From Bryopsis sp. KO-2023 (lineage: Eukaryota > Chlorophyta > Ulvophyceae > Bryopsidales > Bryopsidaceae): a stretch of 64,000 bases of DNA. This document shows positions 31,019 to 43,151 of this stretch, in pieces. Position numbers and translations under genes: made by a program. The notes under the pieces are model-generated. The model was not told the origin of the DNA. It saw only the letters and a list, made by a program, of their open reading frames with translations, and ran no database searches. The stretch's first letter is position 1. The number at the start of each line of letters is the position of its first letter. Location: the NCBI GenBank assembly GCA_030272585.1, contig BSYQ01000001.1:9129001-9193000 (forward strand). Direction: 5' to 3'.

Positions 31019-32926
31019 TCATCAGGATGCTGGAGGGATTGCTATTCTTTTTGTTTTTCTCACCTTCTTTGGTGTGGTGGTTTTCTGTTTATTTTTCTTT
31101 TTGTTTGGATGGATTGCAATGCTTTGATATGGGTCAAAAACAAGCAAACAAAATCTCGCATGCATATCCAGATTCACCGCTGCGGTTTGTTTCCACCTCT
31201 GTTTTTTTTTCCCTTTGTTTTTCTCTTTTCGTTTTGAATGTTTGGCTTGGATCGTGATTCTTTCTAACACATGGGGTTTCGACAACAATAGGAGGGCAGA
31301 TGGAGGGGTGAAGGGCGTCTGGCTTAGTTTTAGACATCATAAAAATGGAGTAGGTTCAGGGATTTAATTCTTTCGAGGGTGGAGTATCGCCTCAGTTTGG
31401 TGGGGGGTATGGTAGCCCAGCACTCAAATCATGTGCTCTTTTTATGGAGGGTTTTCAAGGCTTCGGAGGGAGATTGATTTGGTTTGATTAGATTTCAGTC
31501 TGGGTAAGATCTAGAGAGGGAATTACGGTTAGAAGAACTGGATGCTGCCTCTTTTTCCTAAGTGAAACTGGAGGAGCATCTTGCTTTAGGGTAGGAACGA
31601 TGAGAAGAAATTGTGGTGAATGTTGCAACAGTGTGTGAGTACGTTGTTTGAAAGATGAACAGTGGTGGGTTCACTAAGATAGAGAATATGACTCGTGTCT
31701 CTAGGAACATCAAGTCAAAGACAACTGAAGTTGGGATCATAACATAGAGGTCAAGTTTTGCAGCATGCAACAGGCCTGAAACATTCACCAAGAGTTTCAA
31801 CATGAAATCACATATTGGGCTGTTGATTTCTTTCACCCGAAAAAGGAAAGCATCAGAATTGGAACGAGAGAAAAACAAGCACACACACTCACTCAAGCAC
31901 ACGTTTCGATAATGTTGGCCAAAAAAATGATTGCACATAGGACCCTAGGACCCTGGGCAGACGAAAATCATACAATTTTTATCTCAACCCGAATCCTTTC
32001 ATACAACTCATGGTTCGAACACCCTTCCAGGCTGGTCATGCTGCATAATTTCAGGAGAAAACCCAGTCGAGAGAGTTAACCCCCAGTCGTATCGTCGGCA
32101 GCCATCGCCCATCCACCCCCCTACAGGTATGAAACCCTGGGCTCCGCTTTCCAACATCTTGCAAATCGAACTGCATTTTTCCAAATTCTGCTCCATTCCC
32201 AGACCCCTTCCCGGATTCCCATCCCCCATGCAACCTACCCCACCCGAAATAACACAAAGCTTGCCTTTACGACTGTTTTTGCCAAAAAAGCTGGTCCTCC
32301 GGAAAAACAAAAAGAGGATCAATGGCAAAAAAAGGGTTGTTTTCACACAGTCTCTCTATTTCTCTTCCCCTGGACCATTCAACCTACTACAAAAAAAAAA
32401 CTCTCCGCTCGACCGATGCTCAGAAACAGCCTTTCACAGCATGGAACTATGATTGCTTTCTCATCTTCTTTTTTCCGTAAAATTTCACCTGGGGGGATTC
32501 TTTTTTGTTTTTTTAATACGAGAAATCCACCTACCCCCGATCCGCAACCACGGAAAACTGCCTTTACCACAAGTTCATATAGAGAAAAAAAAGCCACCAA
32601 ACAAAAACAAAGTTAGACCGAACGTTGCTGATTTTCCTTTTCATTTTCCTTCTTTTTTTTTTTTCGTAGACAGCCTCTCCAATAACAACGAGCAAAAGAA
32701 AAGAGCGGAGAGGATTTCCCCTCCCCCCATTCCATTCCATCCCATCCAATGCAAACTCGAAAAAAACCAACATCTTTTCTTTTCTTTTCTTTCTTTCATT
32801 CTCTCTCTATTCCTCAGGATGTAAAAGACCATACCCCTCCCAAACAGTCCATTCAGCAAAGCAACCCCACCCCCCAAAACCAACCCCCCCCCAAAAGGCT
32901 ATGACCAGGAGAAGAGAGGGCTCTGT
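31019..32926. other. Intergenic between convergent genes
   Basis: 3' ends of the ORAI-like and eIF4E genes face each other across 1.9 kb. Open frames of up to 126 codons occur on both strands but have no recognisable domain and sit in T- or C-rich sequence. No gene supported. Confidence 0.45.
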
Positions 32927-33604
32927 TTAGATCACATATCTTTCCTTGGGGTGTCTTGGCCCCTTTTTGGAGTCGGTATGTGCGCTGAAGGCCAACCGAC
33001 CATCTTCCTTGATATTCATTACGTCTTTCAGTTGCTTTCCGATGCTTTTTTGGGCGTCTTCGTTGTCCGCGTTCCTCGTCCAGACCTGAATTCTGTTTCC
33101 CCTATTACGGATGCTGCAAAACAAACCGCAGATCTCCTCCCCTTCCTCGAAAGCCTCCCCAACCATTGCCATGGACGCCGTCATCCAGAAATCATCCGCA
33201 TCCTTGCTATCCTGGCGCTGGGTCTGGACCGTCCAACAACCCCCCTTTTCGTTTCTCGCGTCCTCCCACTCGGGCTCGATACCCTCCTTGAACAGGCAGT
33301 AATCGGTGTTCGGTTGAAAGTCGCTGGGCATCTTGATGTTGTTATACAGCCTCCAGAAATCCTCGACCGTCGAGAACGTGAACACTTTCTTACGACTTTC
33401 TCCGTAGTTGGTCTGCGACTGGCCTTTCGTGTGGCTATCGAACCACAGCGTCCACTTGTACTCCAGCATGTGATTTCCATCGGCGTCCTTTTCACCCTCT
33501 TCGGGCATAGCGGGAGTTTCGGGCTCCGCCTCCGCTTCTTTACCAGCCAGGTCCTCCTGCGCCTTGGTGGCCTCCTCGCCAGTGGCGGTTTTTTCCTCCG
33601 TCAT
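32927..33604 (-). CDS. eIF4E: Eukaryotic translation initiation factor 4E (single exon, 225 aa)
   Basis: The protein binds the 7-methylguanosine cap of mRNA and recruits eIF4G in the cytoplasm. After an acidic N-terminal tail of about 45 residues come the family landmarks: LEYKWTLWFD near 47, the VEDFWRLYNNI block that binds eIF4G, PEWEDARNEKGGCW with one cap-stacking Trp and the cap-contacting Glu, and the C-terminal basic patch (KGPRHPKERYVI). Length is typical. It is intronless, unlike most neighbours. It diverges from the AKR2 gene across 348 bp. Confidence 0.96.
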   Translation of the reverse strand: MTEEKTATGEEATKAQEDLAGKEAEAEPETPAMPEEGEKDADGNHMLEYKWTLWFDSHTKGQSQTNYGESRKKVFTFSTVEDFWRLYNNIKMPSDFQPNTDYCLFKEGIEPEWEDARNEKGGCWTVQTQRQDSKDADDFWMTASMAMVGEAFEEGEEICGLFCSIRNRGNRIQVWTRNADNEDAQKSIGKQLKDVMNIKEDGRLAFSAHTDSKKGPRHPKERYVI

Positions 33605-33952
33605 GATAACTGTACAAAGCGATTCTTAAAGCACGCAGGCAATCCCCCTATTTCTTTCTCAGTCTTTCGAGTCCCCGAAGAACTCGCAGCTCCAAGCAGA
33701 AAAAAACAACACGAAACAGGTTGGTGCGTCGTGGGTGACCTCGCGCGTCTAATCTTATTCGGTGGTGGAGACGATATCGCGTGTGGTTTTTGGTCTGTAG
33801 AAAAATAAGTATTACGTGATCGGTCAGCATTACGGTTTGGCTAAAACTGGGGGAGGTTTGGTTTGCTTGTCTTTTTCGTTTTGGGCCGACACGACCTACT
33901 CTCAACACGCCACCTCGCCTCGACGACTTTTGGTATCCAACCTCGACGCAGG
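33605..33952. promoter_or_regulatory. Short divergent promoter region (eIF4E / AKR2)
   Basis: 348 bp separate the two start codons. No clear core motif was identified, but both promoters must lie in this interval. Confidence 0.45.
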
Positions 33953-36053
33953 ATGTCTGACGAAACTCCACAGGCGACTCCTCCCGGGATCGACATCGGG
34001 GGCCCCTGGGGGAATCTTTTGAATGTAGGCAAACCGACGCTTCCCGAAAAGCTCGAAAACCGCAACTCTCGGTCCCATCGCTGGCTCGTTGGAGAAGTGT
34101 TTGAGCATTCATTTTTTACGGTGATTTGTTCTTCTCCGCGGCGATTTGCTCAACTTGTTTTGCGGTCGTCAGGACCCTTCCATCATGGAGCTCGCGGAGA
34201 AGCTTCAGCAAGACCCCTCCTTCCAGCAAATGCAGGAAGCGCTCCAACAAGCATTCGTGGGACTGCCTAAGCCTGGCGAACCATCGGCTGCAGGAGCGGA
34301 GAGCGCGGAAAGCGAAGGAGCGGCAGCGGCCGCTGCCGCTGCCGAGGGTCAAGCTGCTGCTGCCGCTGCCGGTGCCGGTGGTTTTCCAGGAATGCCTGGG
34401 TTTCCAGGGATGCCCGGCATGCCTGGAATGGACCCCGCGAACGCCGAAAGCGCCCTGGGCGCTATGAAAGAGCTGTATGGCAACCCTGCCTTTTTACAAA
34501 TGGCGCAAAAGATTGGCGAGAGCATGCTTCAGGTGAGTTCGTGGTGAAACAAGTGGAGCGTCCTTTGGGATTGGAGGACTTTTTTTCCTGACTTCTGGAA
34601 AAAAGAAAACAACAAAGACAAAAACAGAGGAGTCCAGTGGCATGTCGCCAGGCTGATATGTTTTGTCTGGTATTTCCCATAACAGCAAAATCCTGTTATG
34701 AAAGCCATGATGGATCCATCACGCCGAGAGGTGATGCAAGCAAAATTCGAAGAGCTGAAGCAGGACCCTGAGATCGCTCCCATTATGGCTGAGCTTGAGT
34801 CCGGAGATCCTCAAGCGATGATGAAGTGAGCATTTCCACACAACCTCAAAAACTTCCATGCAAAGATCACCTGCGAAGATCACCTACAGGCTGAAGGGCC
34901 ATGCTTTTGCCCTTTACGGCATTTATTGCATCTATGACAGCCATTCCTGAACCACATCACTCATCGACCAGTTTTGAAGGGACGATCTGGTTGCGAAACC
35001 TCCCAAAATCCCTATGTTTAGCAACATATATTCACGGTTTCATGGAGATTTCACGGTTGGCGGTTTGTGCTCAGGTACTGGAACAACCCTGAAATTTTGA
35101 AAAAGTTCAGCGAGGCTGTCCAAGACGTCATGGGGGATGTAGAAGGAGAGGCACTGGAAGGCGCTGGCGAGGAGGGCCCTCCTTCCATTCAGCTCTACGC
35201 CGGAGAGGGTGGGTGTCGCACATAAACATTCCAAGCAATTTTTTTCCACCCTTCTGGTCTCGGTAGAGGCAACGGAAAACAGTGTTTATATACATGGTGA
35301 TTTATGCTCGAGGGGGGGGGGGATTTGCTTCAGGTAACATCGATGGACTCAAGGAAATGCTGGCCAGCGGGACCGATATCAACAGCACTGATGAAGAAGG
35401 TCGCACAGGGTTGCAATTCGCTTGCGGGTACGGTGAGATCGAGTGTGTGAAGTGGTTCCTGGAGAACAATGCCGAGCTCAACATCGCTGACAACAACAAA
35501 AACACCGCCCTGCACTATGCCGCCGGCTATGGGCAAGTGGAGGTGGTTGCCTTGCTCATCGAAAAGTAAGAATGCCTGCTGCTCTTTTTCGTCCTTCCTG
35601 GAATTATTGTGTGTGTTCAGTCGGTGTTTTGTAGAGGCGAAATCGCACAGATCCCAGCGCAACCACAGTGAGGAGTTGATGCTGGAGCAACCAAATGTCT
35701 GGCAGTTTATTTTTTTGCTCACGGAAAACATGAATGTATTATATTTTTCTCTATGGGAAGAATTTCTTGCGTTGATTTTGTTTTACTGTGGTGTTAAGCC
35801 TCCAAAAACTTTTCGTTCTTTTTTGCTGTATTTGTTTTGGGCGGCTGTTTTTTGTATTTGTTGATGCTCGGCAGTGTCGGCAGGGTGTGCATGTTCATGA
35901 TATGAGTTTGAGTATTGTTTTTTTTTTCGTAGGGGTGCCGACATCAGCTCCAAAAACGAGGATGGTAATACGTCCAGAGAAGTCGCTGAGTTGAACGAGA
36001 AGGACGATATCGTCAAGCTTTTGGAAGGAGCAATGAAAGATCTGAAAATTTAG
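33953..36053 (+). CDS. AKR2: AKR2-like ankyrin-repeat chaperone for organelle outer-membrane proteins (6 exons, 352 aa)
   Basis: Exons 33953-34024, 34173-34532, 34686-34825, 35075-35208, 35334-35565 and 35933-36053 join to exactly 353 codons. The order matches plant AKR2: an N-terminal STI1/DP-like region (SIMELAEKLQQDPSFQQMQ), an alanine and Gly/Met/Pro-rich linker, a second DP-like helical block (DPSRREVMQAKFEEL, then MMKYWNNPEILKKF), and C-terminal ankyrin repeats (GRTGLQFACGYGE; NTALHYAAGYGQVEVV; DDIVKLLEGA). AKR2 in plants binds the membrane anchor of chloroplast outer-envelope proteins and delivers them. The alanine run (about residues 80-105) and the G-F-P-G-M-P repeats are low complexity. 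It supports a plastid-bearing host, though related proteins are not proof on their own. Confidence 0.9.
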
Positions 36054-37149
36054 ATCATAGGGGATGCACACCATTTAAAAAAAGGAAAAAAAAAAGGGGT
36101 TGGTTTTCATTGGTACGGTTCAACCCAAAACCATGTTTTGTTTTTAAGTTCTTGTTTGTTTTGAAGAGCTCGTGGGATTGCTTGACGGTGGCGTCTGTAA
36201 GGGGATTTTGTTTTGAATTTGGTAATTGTCGTGGTGGGGTTGGGGTGGGTGATCGGTGGAAGCACCTGTTTTGGAGAGTGAAAACACGAAACGAAAGAAA
36301 AGGTAAAAAAAAAATACACTTTGGGGAGCTAAAATGCTTGAATTCCATTATTTTTTTGGGGAAAAGGAAGGGGGTTGGCATGTCGATGAATAGGTGTTGG
36401 GACCTGTCGTTGTTTAGCACCTTCCATGATGTGTGCCTGGAAAATGCTTATTCAATTGTCAGTTGGGTTTCTTTGGTTGGTGAGAGACAAAATCAGTTGT
36501 GTCGAAACTTGGGGAGTGCCTTCCTGAGAAGGCAAGTCTGACATCGCTGCATGGAAGCGATATTGTTGGGCATCAGCAGAGGAGTTCCTGGTTTTCCTTG
36601 AACGATGCATCGAGAGAGACTAGTGGAATGGAACCTTTCCGGAACCTTTCGGGATCTGGATAATTCATATCCAAAATATATATAATTGCCACCATCACCA
36701 AGTGTGACATACTGGATGAATGTCATTGGAAGGAAAGAGTTCAATGTTCATGGCACCAATTTTCTGACACTACTACAGCTCCCAAGTTCTCAGTCCACAG
36801 CCCATATCATTCACACCATTACAACGATACAAGGTGGGCGGCTCAAGAGACATCCCGTTAAAAGTCGCCAGGGATCAAGGCCCCAGTGGGCTCAAGAATT
36901 CATAATTTCGGGCGCAATGTCCCTTCCGTAAGCACGACGCACAATCGAGTTTCTGGCATGTGTTTGGCACGTAGCAACCTGGAGAGTGCTTTGTTCTTCT
37001 GGAGCAGTCAATTGCAAGATTTTTGTAGCCGAGTTTTTTGAGCGAATTCAGAAATCGATTCGCACTTGCACGTTTGGCTTGTAACTCGCTTCGAGTTGCT
37101 TTCGGCAGAAATTTTTCGCGCGGACTGTTAAAACTCGGAACGAAAAAGG
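36054..37149. other. Intergenic, T/G-rich
   Basis: 1.1 kb between AKR2 and the condensin gene. A 143-codon plus-strand frame (36110-36541) is T/G-rich, has no recognisable domain and is not supported as a gene. The condensin promoter should lie in the right part. Confidence 0.45.
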
Positions 37150-39530
37150 ATGGAAGGGGAGACCCCCCAGCCGACGACGTCCAGGAGGCGGAGCAGCTTT
37201 CTGACGCCAATTCTGGTAGGAACGATCGCCAGTGTGTCTAGCCACGAGAAGTATGGGCAACAAAGATGCTTATCGAAACGAACCTGCTCCGGTCGCAGGA
37301 TTCGTTTAAACAAGACGAAAACTTGGCGCGACGTTCTGGAAGGAGGTGCGGTTGCATACGGTCCATTGAAAGCGAACGTGGTTTCTTCTCCGCTTGTCGA
37401 GGCATTGTCGAGCTCGTTTCTGATGTTTCCGCAGGCCGACCGACGAAATCCACAAGCTACTGAGTCCAGAACTCACTCCCACCAGACGACTTTCCACCCG
37501 GAGCAATAACCCCGTCTTTGACGAGGAAGAAATAGCCAGGCTTCAGAAGAAATGCTTAGAAATGTCCAGAAACAACAAGTTCACGACTGAAAACGTGTGG
37601 GGTTTGGAATTCATCGACGCCTTCGCCGATATGGTGGGGGCCCACAACTCAGGCAGCAGGGGTTTCGAAGACAATTCAGCTGGCTTGGACGCAGCGGTGC
37701 ACATCTATGAGAAGAGAGTGGACGCCACTTTGGCGCAGGCACTCGAAGCCGTGCACAAAATCTCGAAACCGTCGAGACGTCGTTCGGAAGGTGAGAATTG
37801 GTGGGGCTGTCTGTCGCTCAAGTCCATCAAACCAACACTGTCTGTCATTCACTTGACGACTATGACGTCGTTTATTGCTGAAGTCGCGTTTGGCTGGAGG
37901 GTTGGAAACTTATGCATCTAACCACTTTTTTTTGTTGGAATTTTTTGAAATGATTCCTTGGCCCACAGCTCAAAAACTTCAGCTTTGTCTAATTTGGAAG
38001 ATGGTTTTTTGTTGATTGCAAAGCTAATTTTTGCCTAATGTGGGCAGATCATTATTCGGTGTTGCATCAGGGAGTTGCTATTTTTTTTTGCCTTAATGTA
38101 GGTGATTGAAACATGAATGGATGTCCCAAGAACGCCTTTATTTTTTGTTTTTGGAGCAGAGGGTGGATTAGACGATGTTGGAATGGATGAGGAAGAGGAG
38201 CATGTGTTGCCGTCACAATTTGCACGGCGAAGGCAAAGGAGAAACACCCAAACCCTGGCCAAACCGGCAGACATATTGTTATCGGACGAAGCTGTCCGAC
38301 ATGTCACGGAGGGAGTCACCGATAAAATTCATTCACAGCTGGACCAAGGAGGATGTAACGGTGGGTTTTTGTGGTTTAAGAATTGTTGGGTGGGGGGGGT
38401 TCTAGACATGATGCCATTGATGAACTGGTCTACCAAAAAAAGAACTTGGCTTTTTGCTCCTGTGCGCTGAAATGTCGAACAGGTGATTGACGTTTGGGTT
38501 GATTGGGTGCAGGAAGGATGGCACTACTGGGAGTGAGTGGTCTGAAGTGGAGGAGCAACCCGAAACAAAGCAAGGAAGGCCCCATGTTGCTAAATACGTT
38601 GCCATATGTGGTGAGTTGTTGCAGCAGCTGGGCTTTCACAGTCAGTCACTGTGGAATAATTCCTTCAAAATTATAAAAAAATAATAAAAAAAAAGAAAAA
38701 AAAAGAAAAAAGAAAAGTTCTTTTTTTTTGACCAATTGTGCTGTTCATGGTATGGCTTCCCAAAGCCAAAAATTTCTCTTTGTTGATTCCAGACGAACAT
38801 TTCCGATTTTCGAGACCTGGCTTCATTCAGCAGCATCCAAAATACTGGTACTGGAGAAGCCTTGATAGATATGCTGGGGTTGTCGCAACGTGCCTCGGAA
38901 AAACAGCAAGATGAACCCAGAAAGTACATGGAGCTGGCAGGTGAGGGGTTCCGTCAGACACCAAATTATCCTCGATTGATTGAGTATGGCCGAATGCACA
39001 TTGTTTCGAGCGATAAAATTGCGAAATGAATGATGCGACTGAAGGGGTGGGCTTTTTTTTTCCCTGTTGTTTTCTTTAGAGGATTGTTTGAATCGACAAG
39101 AAGGGTACCAGTCCTTTCTTGAAGAACCACTTGAAGCGCAGCAACCAGTCAACTCGCCGATACAACCCCCAGAAATGGAAGTGGATGAATGCGACCCCGG
39201 TGGTGGTATAGGGGAAGACGATGTGGATGGAATTGAAGGGGGCGATGATTTCAGTTTCAATCTACCAGGTAAATATGGAAAAAAGCAGGGAGAGGTCGAT
39301 TCCATTTTCTGGTCTATTTTCACCCCACCATGTATGGATGCCACTCCTTGGGTTGCATATCTATCCTTCCCAATTCTCTGATCAAATCAGTTTTAAGAAA
39401 ACACTGGAAACCATACTCCGAAGCTGTTTTCTGTTGGTGTGAACTGATTTTAACTTTGTTGCACTTTTCCGAGCAGGAAAATGTTGCAGTTGGACGAACA
39501 TGAGTTTTTGAATTCTTCTGATTTTTTTGA

Positions 39531-39568
<38 letters not shown>

Positions 39569-41618
39569 TATAGGGGATGCGAACATTGATGTCAATTTTT
39601 TTGACATGGATAATGATGCCGTGGAAAACGGAAACCAGGTTCCAGCTGTGGATATGGATGGAAACGAAGACGAAGGCCCTTCGACTCACATGGGTGGCAA
39701 CGAAATCGCAAAACAAGATGTAAGAGAGTCCATAAAACTTTTCTGAAATCATCTGGTAGATTGTCGACAACAAATGACAGACACCGATGTTTATTAAGGG
39801 GTGTTTTTTTTTTGTTTTTTTTTTTCCGAACTTGGAGATGGGATTCAAAAACAGTTGATTAATGAAAATGGGGGGGTTCTCGCTTTTCCATGACGCTCTC
39901 TTTTTGGAATTCGAATCGTTTGCTCCACAAAGATACATTGTCAGGGAAGAAACTTTTTATCTTCCCTGATTGAAAAAAAAAAAAATGGTTTTTCCCCTCC
40001 TGATTGTATGTGAGTTCGTTTGCCAGAGGTCAGACGATGAGGAGGACGACATCGGTCCCCTTCCCCAAGACTTGCAAAAACTCTTGGCATCCTCCAAAGG
40101 AAAAGAAAAACACGGAAAAGCACGATGGGCTCACTGGAAATACCATGACTCCACAGTCAAACAAAAATCTCAAAAGAAGAAGCCACCGAGGTGCTGTCAT
40201 ATCAACAAAACCCCAAAAAACACGATATGCTCTTTTTCAGCATGCTTTTTGATGTTTCGGACAGAGTTCTGTAAATAGTTGGCATGTGATTTGCAGGAAA
40301 AAACCGGAATTGGATTGGGAAAACTTGCCCAAGGTGCCAGAAACTACGTTTCAGCTGCCTTCGAATCCCTCCGAGATCAATTTGAAAAAACCTCGGAAGA
40401 ACATGGATTTTTCCCGGATGAATTTGAAAGCTCGGAATAAAGCGCTACACCTGCAGCCAGACAATTTTCGCATCACGGTAACGCTCATCGACCATTCCTT
40501 CACACTTTATAAAGTTGCACAAGAAAATATATAAAAAAAAAATCCGGAGATCTAACCCCCTCCTTCAAAGCATGCAGGCATTAATTAATTTTTTATTATT
40601 CTTTGAGTTTCAACGCAGGGAAAAAGACTGCACTATCCTTGCAACACATAATTGAGTTATTCTTGCTTGAGGGTTCTATTTTTTTGCGTTTCTCGTGCAG
40701 GCCAGTTTCCTTGGAGAATCGTTTTTAAATTCTCAAGTGCCAATCACCAAAAACGAAAAAAAGATGCACCAAATGAATGATGAAGATGGTAACCCTTGTC
40801 AACTTCCTACAGGTCTGTACAGACACACACACACACAGCTTTTGCATATTTCCTTAGGATTTAACCTCAATCTATTTTTGTTTTGCGGCTCTCCGTTACT
40901 GATGCCTCTTTCTTCTTTTGGCGGTCTGCAGTGTTGGTTGGGGAAAGATAGATTGTCATAATCCTAACGGTGCTGTGAAATTTTTTGCTGTTTTATTACC
41001 CAAGACGTCCCTGTGTTGCTCCAGATGGAGCGGAGCCTATGGATGATGACTGGTCTTTCGACGATGGTGGTGGCTGCCCTGATTTGAGTTTCGATAATTT
41101 GGAAGGTGGTGCACAGCCAGATGGTGGCGCAACTGAATATGATGAAGATGGGTTTCTCAAGGAGCCCGAGAAAATACCCGATTTTGCAGTGGAGCTTCCG
41201 AAATTTGAACAACAGGTGCGTTGTTCATTGTATGAATCTTTTTCGATAAGTTTCTTGTTTTTTCTCCCTTTTTGGAGCAGCTGAAAAGGAAGTAGTTGAG
41301 AATTGGTCTCTGGAAGTGGGGGCTGGGAGTGTGATGTATTTGCAGGACGTTGATTTTTGTTGTTTCGGAATTCAGGTCGATATAAAAGCTTTGAAAATGA
41401 ACCTTGTTCGAATTCTCAAGGAATTGTCGCAGAGCAGGCGCAGCAGTGTCATCAGATTTTCCGAAGTTTTTTCACGGCTGATGGAAATCGGAGGGCAAGG
41501 CACAGTGTCCATTCAACTGTGTTTCACAGCCCTCTTGTTTGTGGCCAGCGAGCATCAACTGCAAATGCAAAACTCGGACGATCTGCAAGAATTGCATATT
41601 ACGCTCCCGAGTGGCTAG
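37150..41618 (+). CDS. CAP-H: Condensin complex subunit 2 / CAP-H kleisin (12 exons, 701 aa)
   Basis: CAP-H (Barren, Brn1) is the kleisin that bridges SMC2 and SMC4 in condensin I and acts on mitotic chromosomes. Exons 37150-37250, 37435-37790, 38160-38360, 38513-38610, 38793-38940, 39080-39268, 39574-39719, 40027-40190, 40297-40477, 40701-40788, 41025-41215 and 41376-41618 give exactly 702 codons. Family blocks: a basic Ser-rich start; the N-terminal kleisin segment (NVWGLEFIDAFADMV; AAVHIYEKRVDATLAQAL); MLLNTLPYV; the central HWKY block (exon 8); and the C-terminal winged-helix (VDIKALKMNLVRIL; SIQLCFTALLFVASEHQL). The first exon boundary is the least certain. Intron 6 ends in a GT microsatellite. 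Confidence 0.88.
39535..39567 (+). repeat. GT microsatellite at a 3' splice site
   Basis: About 16 GT units end five bases before the acceptor AG (39572-39573) of CAP-H exon 7, taking the place of the usual polypyrimidine tract. Confidence 0.9.
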
Positions 41619-43151
41619 CTTTTCATAGGATGCAACTCTCCGAAATACAGCCTTCACTCTTTGCTTGCCATTCTGCAGTGTTTTTTTTGTTTTTTTTTAA
41701 GTCCTTTCTAGACTGGTAGCATTCTAGGTACTTCTTCTTGCAGGTCTTTCTATTTTGCTGGCTTGCCGTCGCATTTTTTTTTTCTGGGCTTTCACAGGGT
41801 TTTTTTTAATATTTTATTTACATAGCCGAATTTCAATGGCTTTTGTGATGGAAGAGGTGGACACCAATGAATGGTGTAAAAACCCTTAGGATGAACTGAA
41901 CCGTTTTTAAGCAATTTGTAAAGAATTGTCGGCAGGAAGTCAAATATCACTCTGTTGTACCCACAATGTTGGTGTCGTGATTGTACGACTGGGGCAAGGA
42001 TAAAACTATCCACATTTTTCGTTATTCGTCTTTTTAAGGTCACTGTTGTAAGATTTTTAAAGAAACAACAACTCCGCTTTTGATGAAAATATTGATGCAA
42101 CAGAGGGAGTGCTTATGGTGAACTGGTGGAAGGGAGAGGGACCTTGTCGACAAGAGTAAGATTTCAGAGTTTTATTTCAGAGGAGCTCAGAACTCAGGTT
42201 CTGGGGCTTGCATCAGCACAAACAGTGGCCTTAGTTGTGCTAGCTGTTATAATATTAATATCGATTATTACTGCCGGCTATTGGTTGGTGGCTCAAGGAA
42301 CATGTAACCCATAGAAACAAGATCGTGAACATCCAATCATCCTGAGCCCCTTTAGCCCCTTGAGGGATGCAGTTTCGCGAGCACTTTTTCAATTTCTTTT
42401 TCAACAGAGAAACCTGGCCCAAGGTGTGTAACGACTTCTTTTGATTCCCACTCAGTCACTCAACAAAACAACAGTTACAAACCCAAATCCCTGCAACGAC
42501 GACCAAACTGGATACCTCTTCTCTTCATCCTGTGCTGGTGCCTTTAATTCCATGAATGGGCTCTGAAGGTTTCTGCCTCTTGGCTGACGAGGATGGTTCA
42601 ATTTTCATCGAACATGAGTGGGAATTACTGATTATTGGCGGTATCGCCAGTTCACCCCTCGACCCCAGCCAAGCCTTGTGTCTTCTCAAATATGCAATCC
42701 TTTTCGGGACATCCACCCCACTGTCGCACAGTACGTTGTCTGCAGCTTATCGGGGTTCATTCAAGTTGAACGTTGGGGATCTGCATCTTGACTGCTTGTT
42801 TTTCTTGGTTTACCGAGTGTTCGGGCAACCATCAAAACATTAGGTTATTGGCTGGTGGGTTATCTCCCTGTTGGATGTATCAGTGCATGGCCAGGGCTGA
42901 TTTCCTGGCTTTGAGATCAGCCTGGACACCAGCACAATCCATTGGTGCAGGAAGATGCCAGATCAATATCTGATCACAACAAGCATTACCACACAAGATT
43001 ATGCTCTTGAGGTGTTCCTCACAAAACCACGACACCGAATCCCTGCCAATAAATCTTCTCAGACCGCTCCCAATATGAATGATGCCTTCCAATCAATACG
43101 CAGACTGTTTCCTACTGGACCACCAACAAAAAAAAATGGGGAAATGTGAAT
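41619..43151. other. Intergenic between convergent CAP-H and eIF3a
   Basis: 1.5 kb of mostly AT-rich sequence holding the two 3' ends. Apart from the small membrane-segment frame listed separately, no gene is supported. Confidence 0.45.
42172..42315 (+). other. Exon-like frame with one membrane segment
   Basis: Follows a good acceptor (TTTTATTTCAG) and encodes about 45 residues ending at a stop. These include a strongly hydrophobic helix (VALVVLAVIILISIITAGYW) and a short tail. No ATG is in frame, and I found no upstream exon. It could be the last exon of a small tail-anchored protein gene in 41.6-42.1 kb, or chance. Confidence 0.25.

Noticed and set aside
32951-33808. 285-codon plus-strand ORF opposite eIF4E
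   Set aside because: Antisense of the conserved eIF4E coding exon; no domain resemblance.
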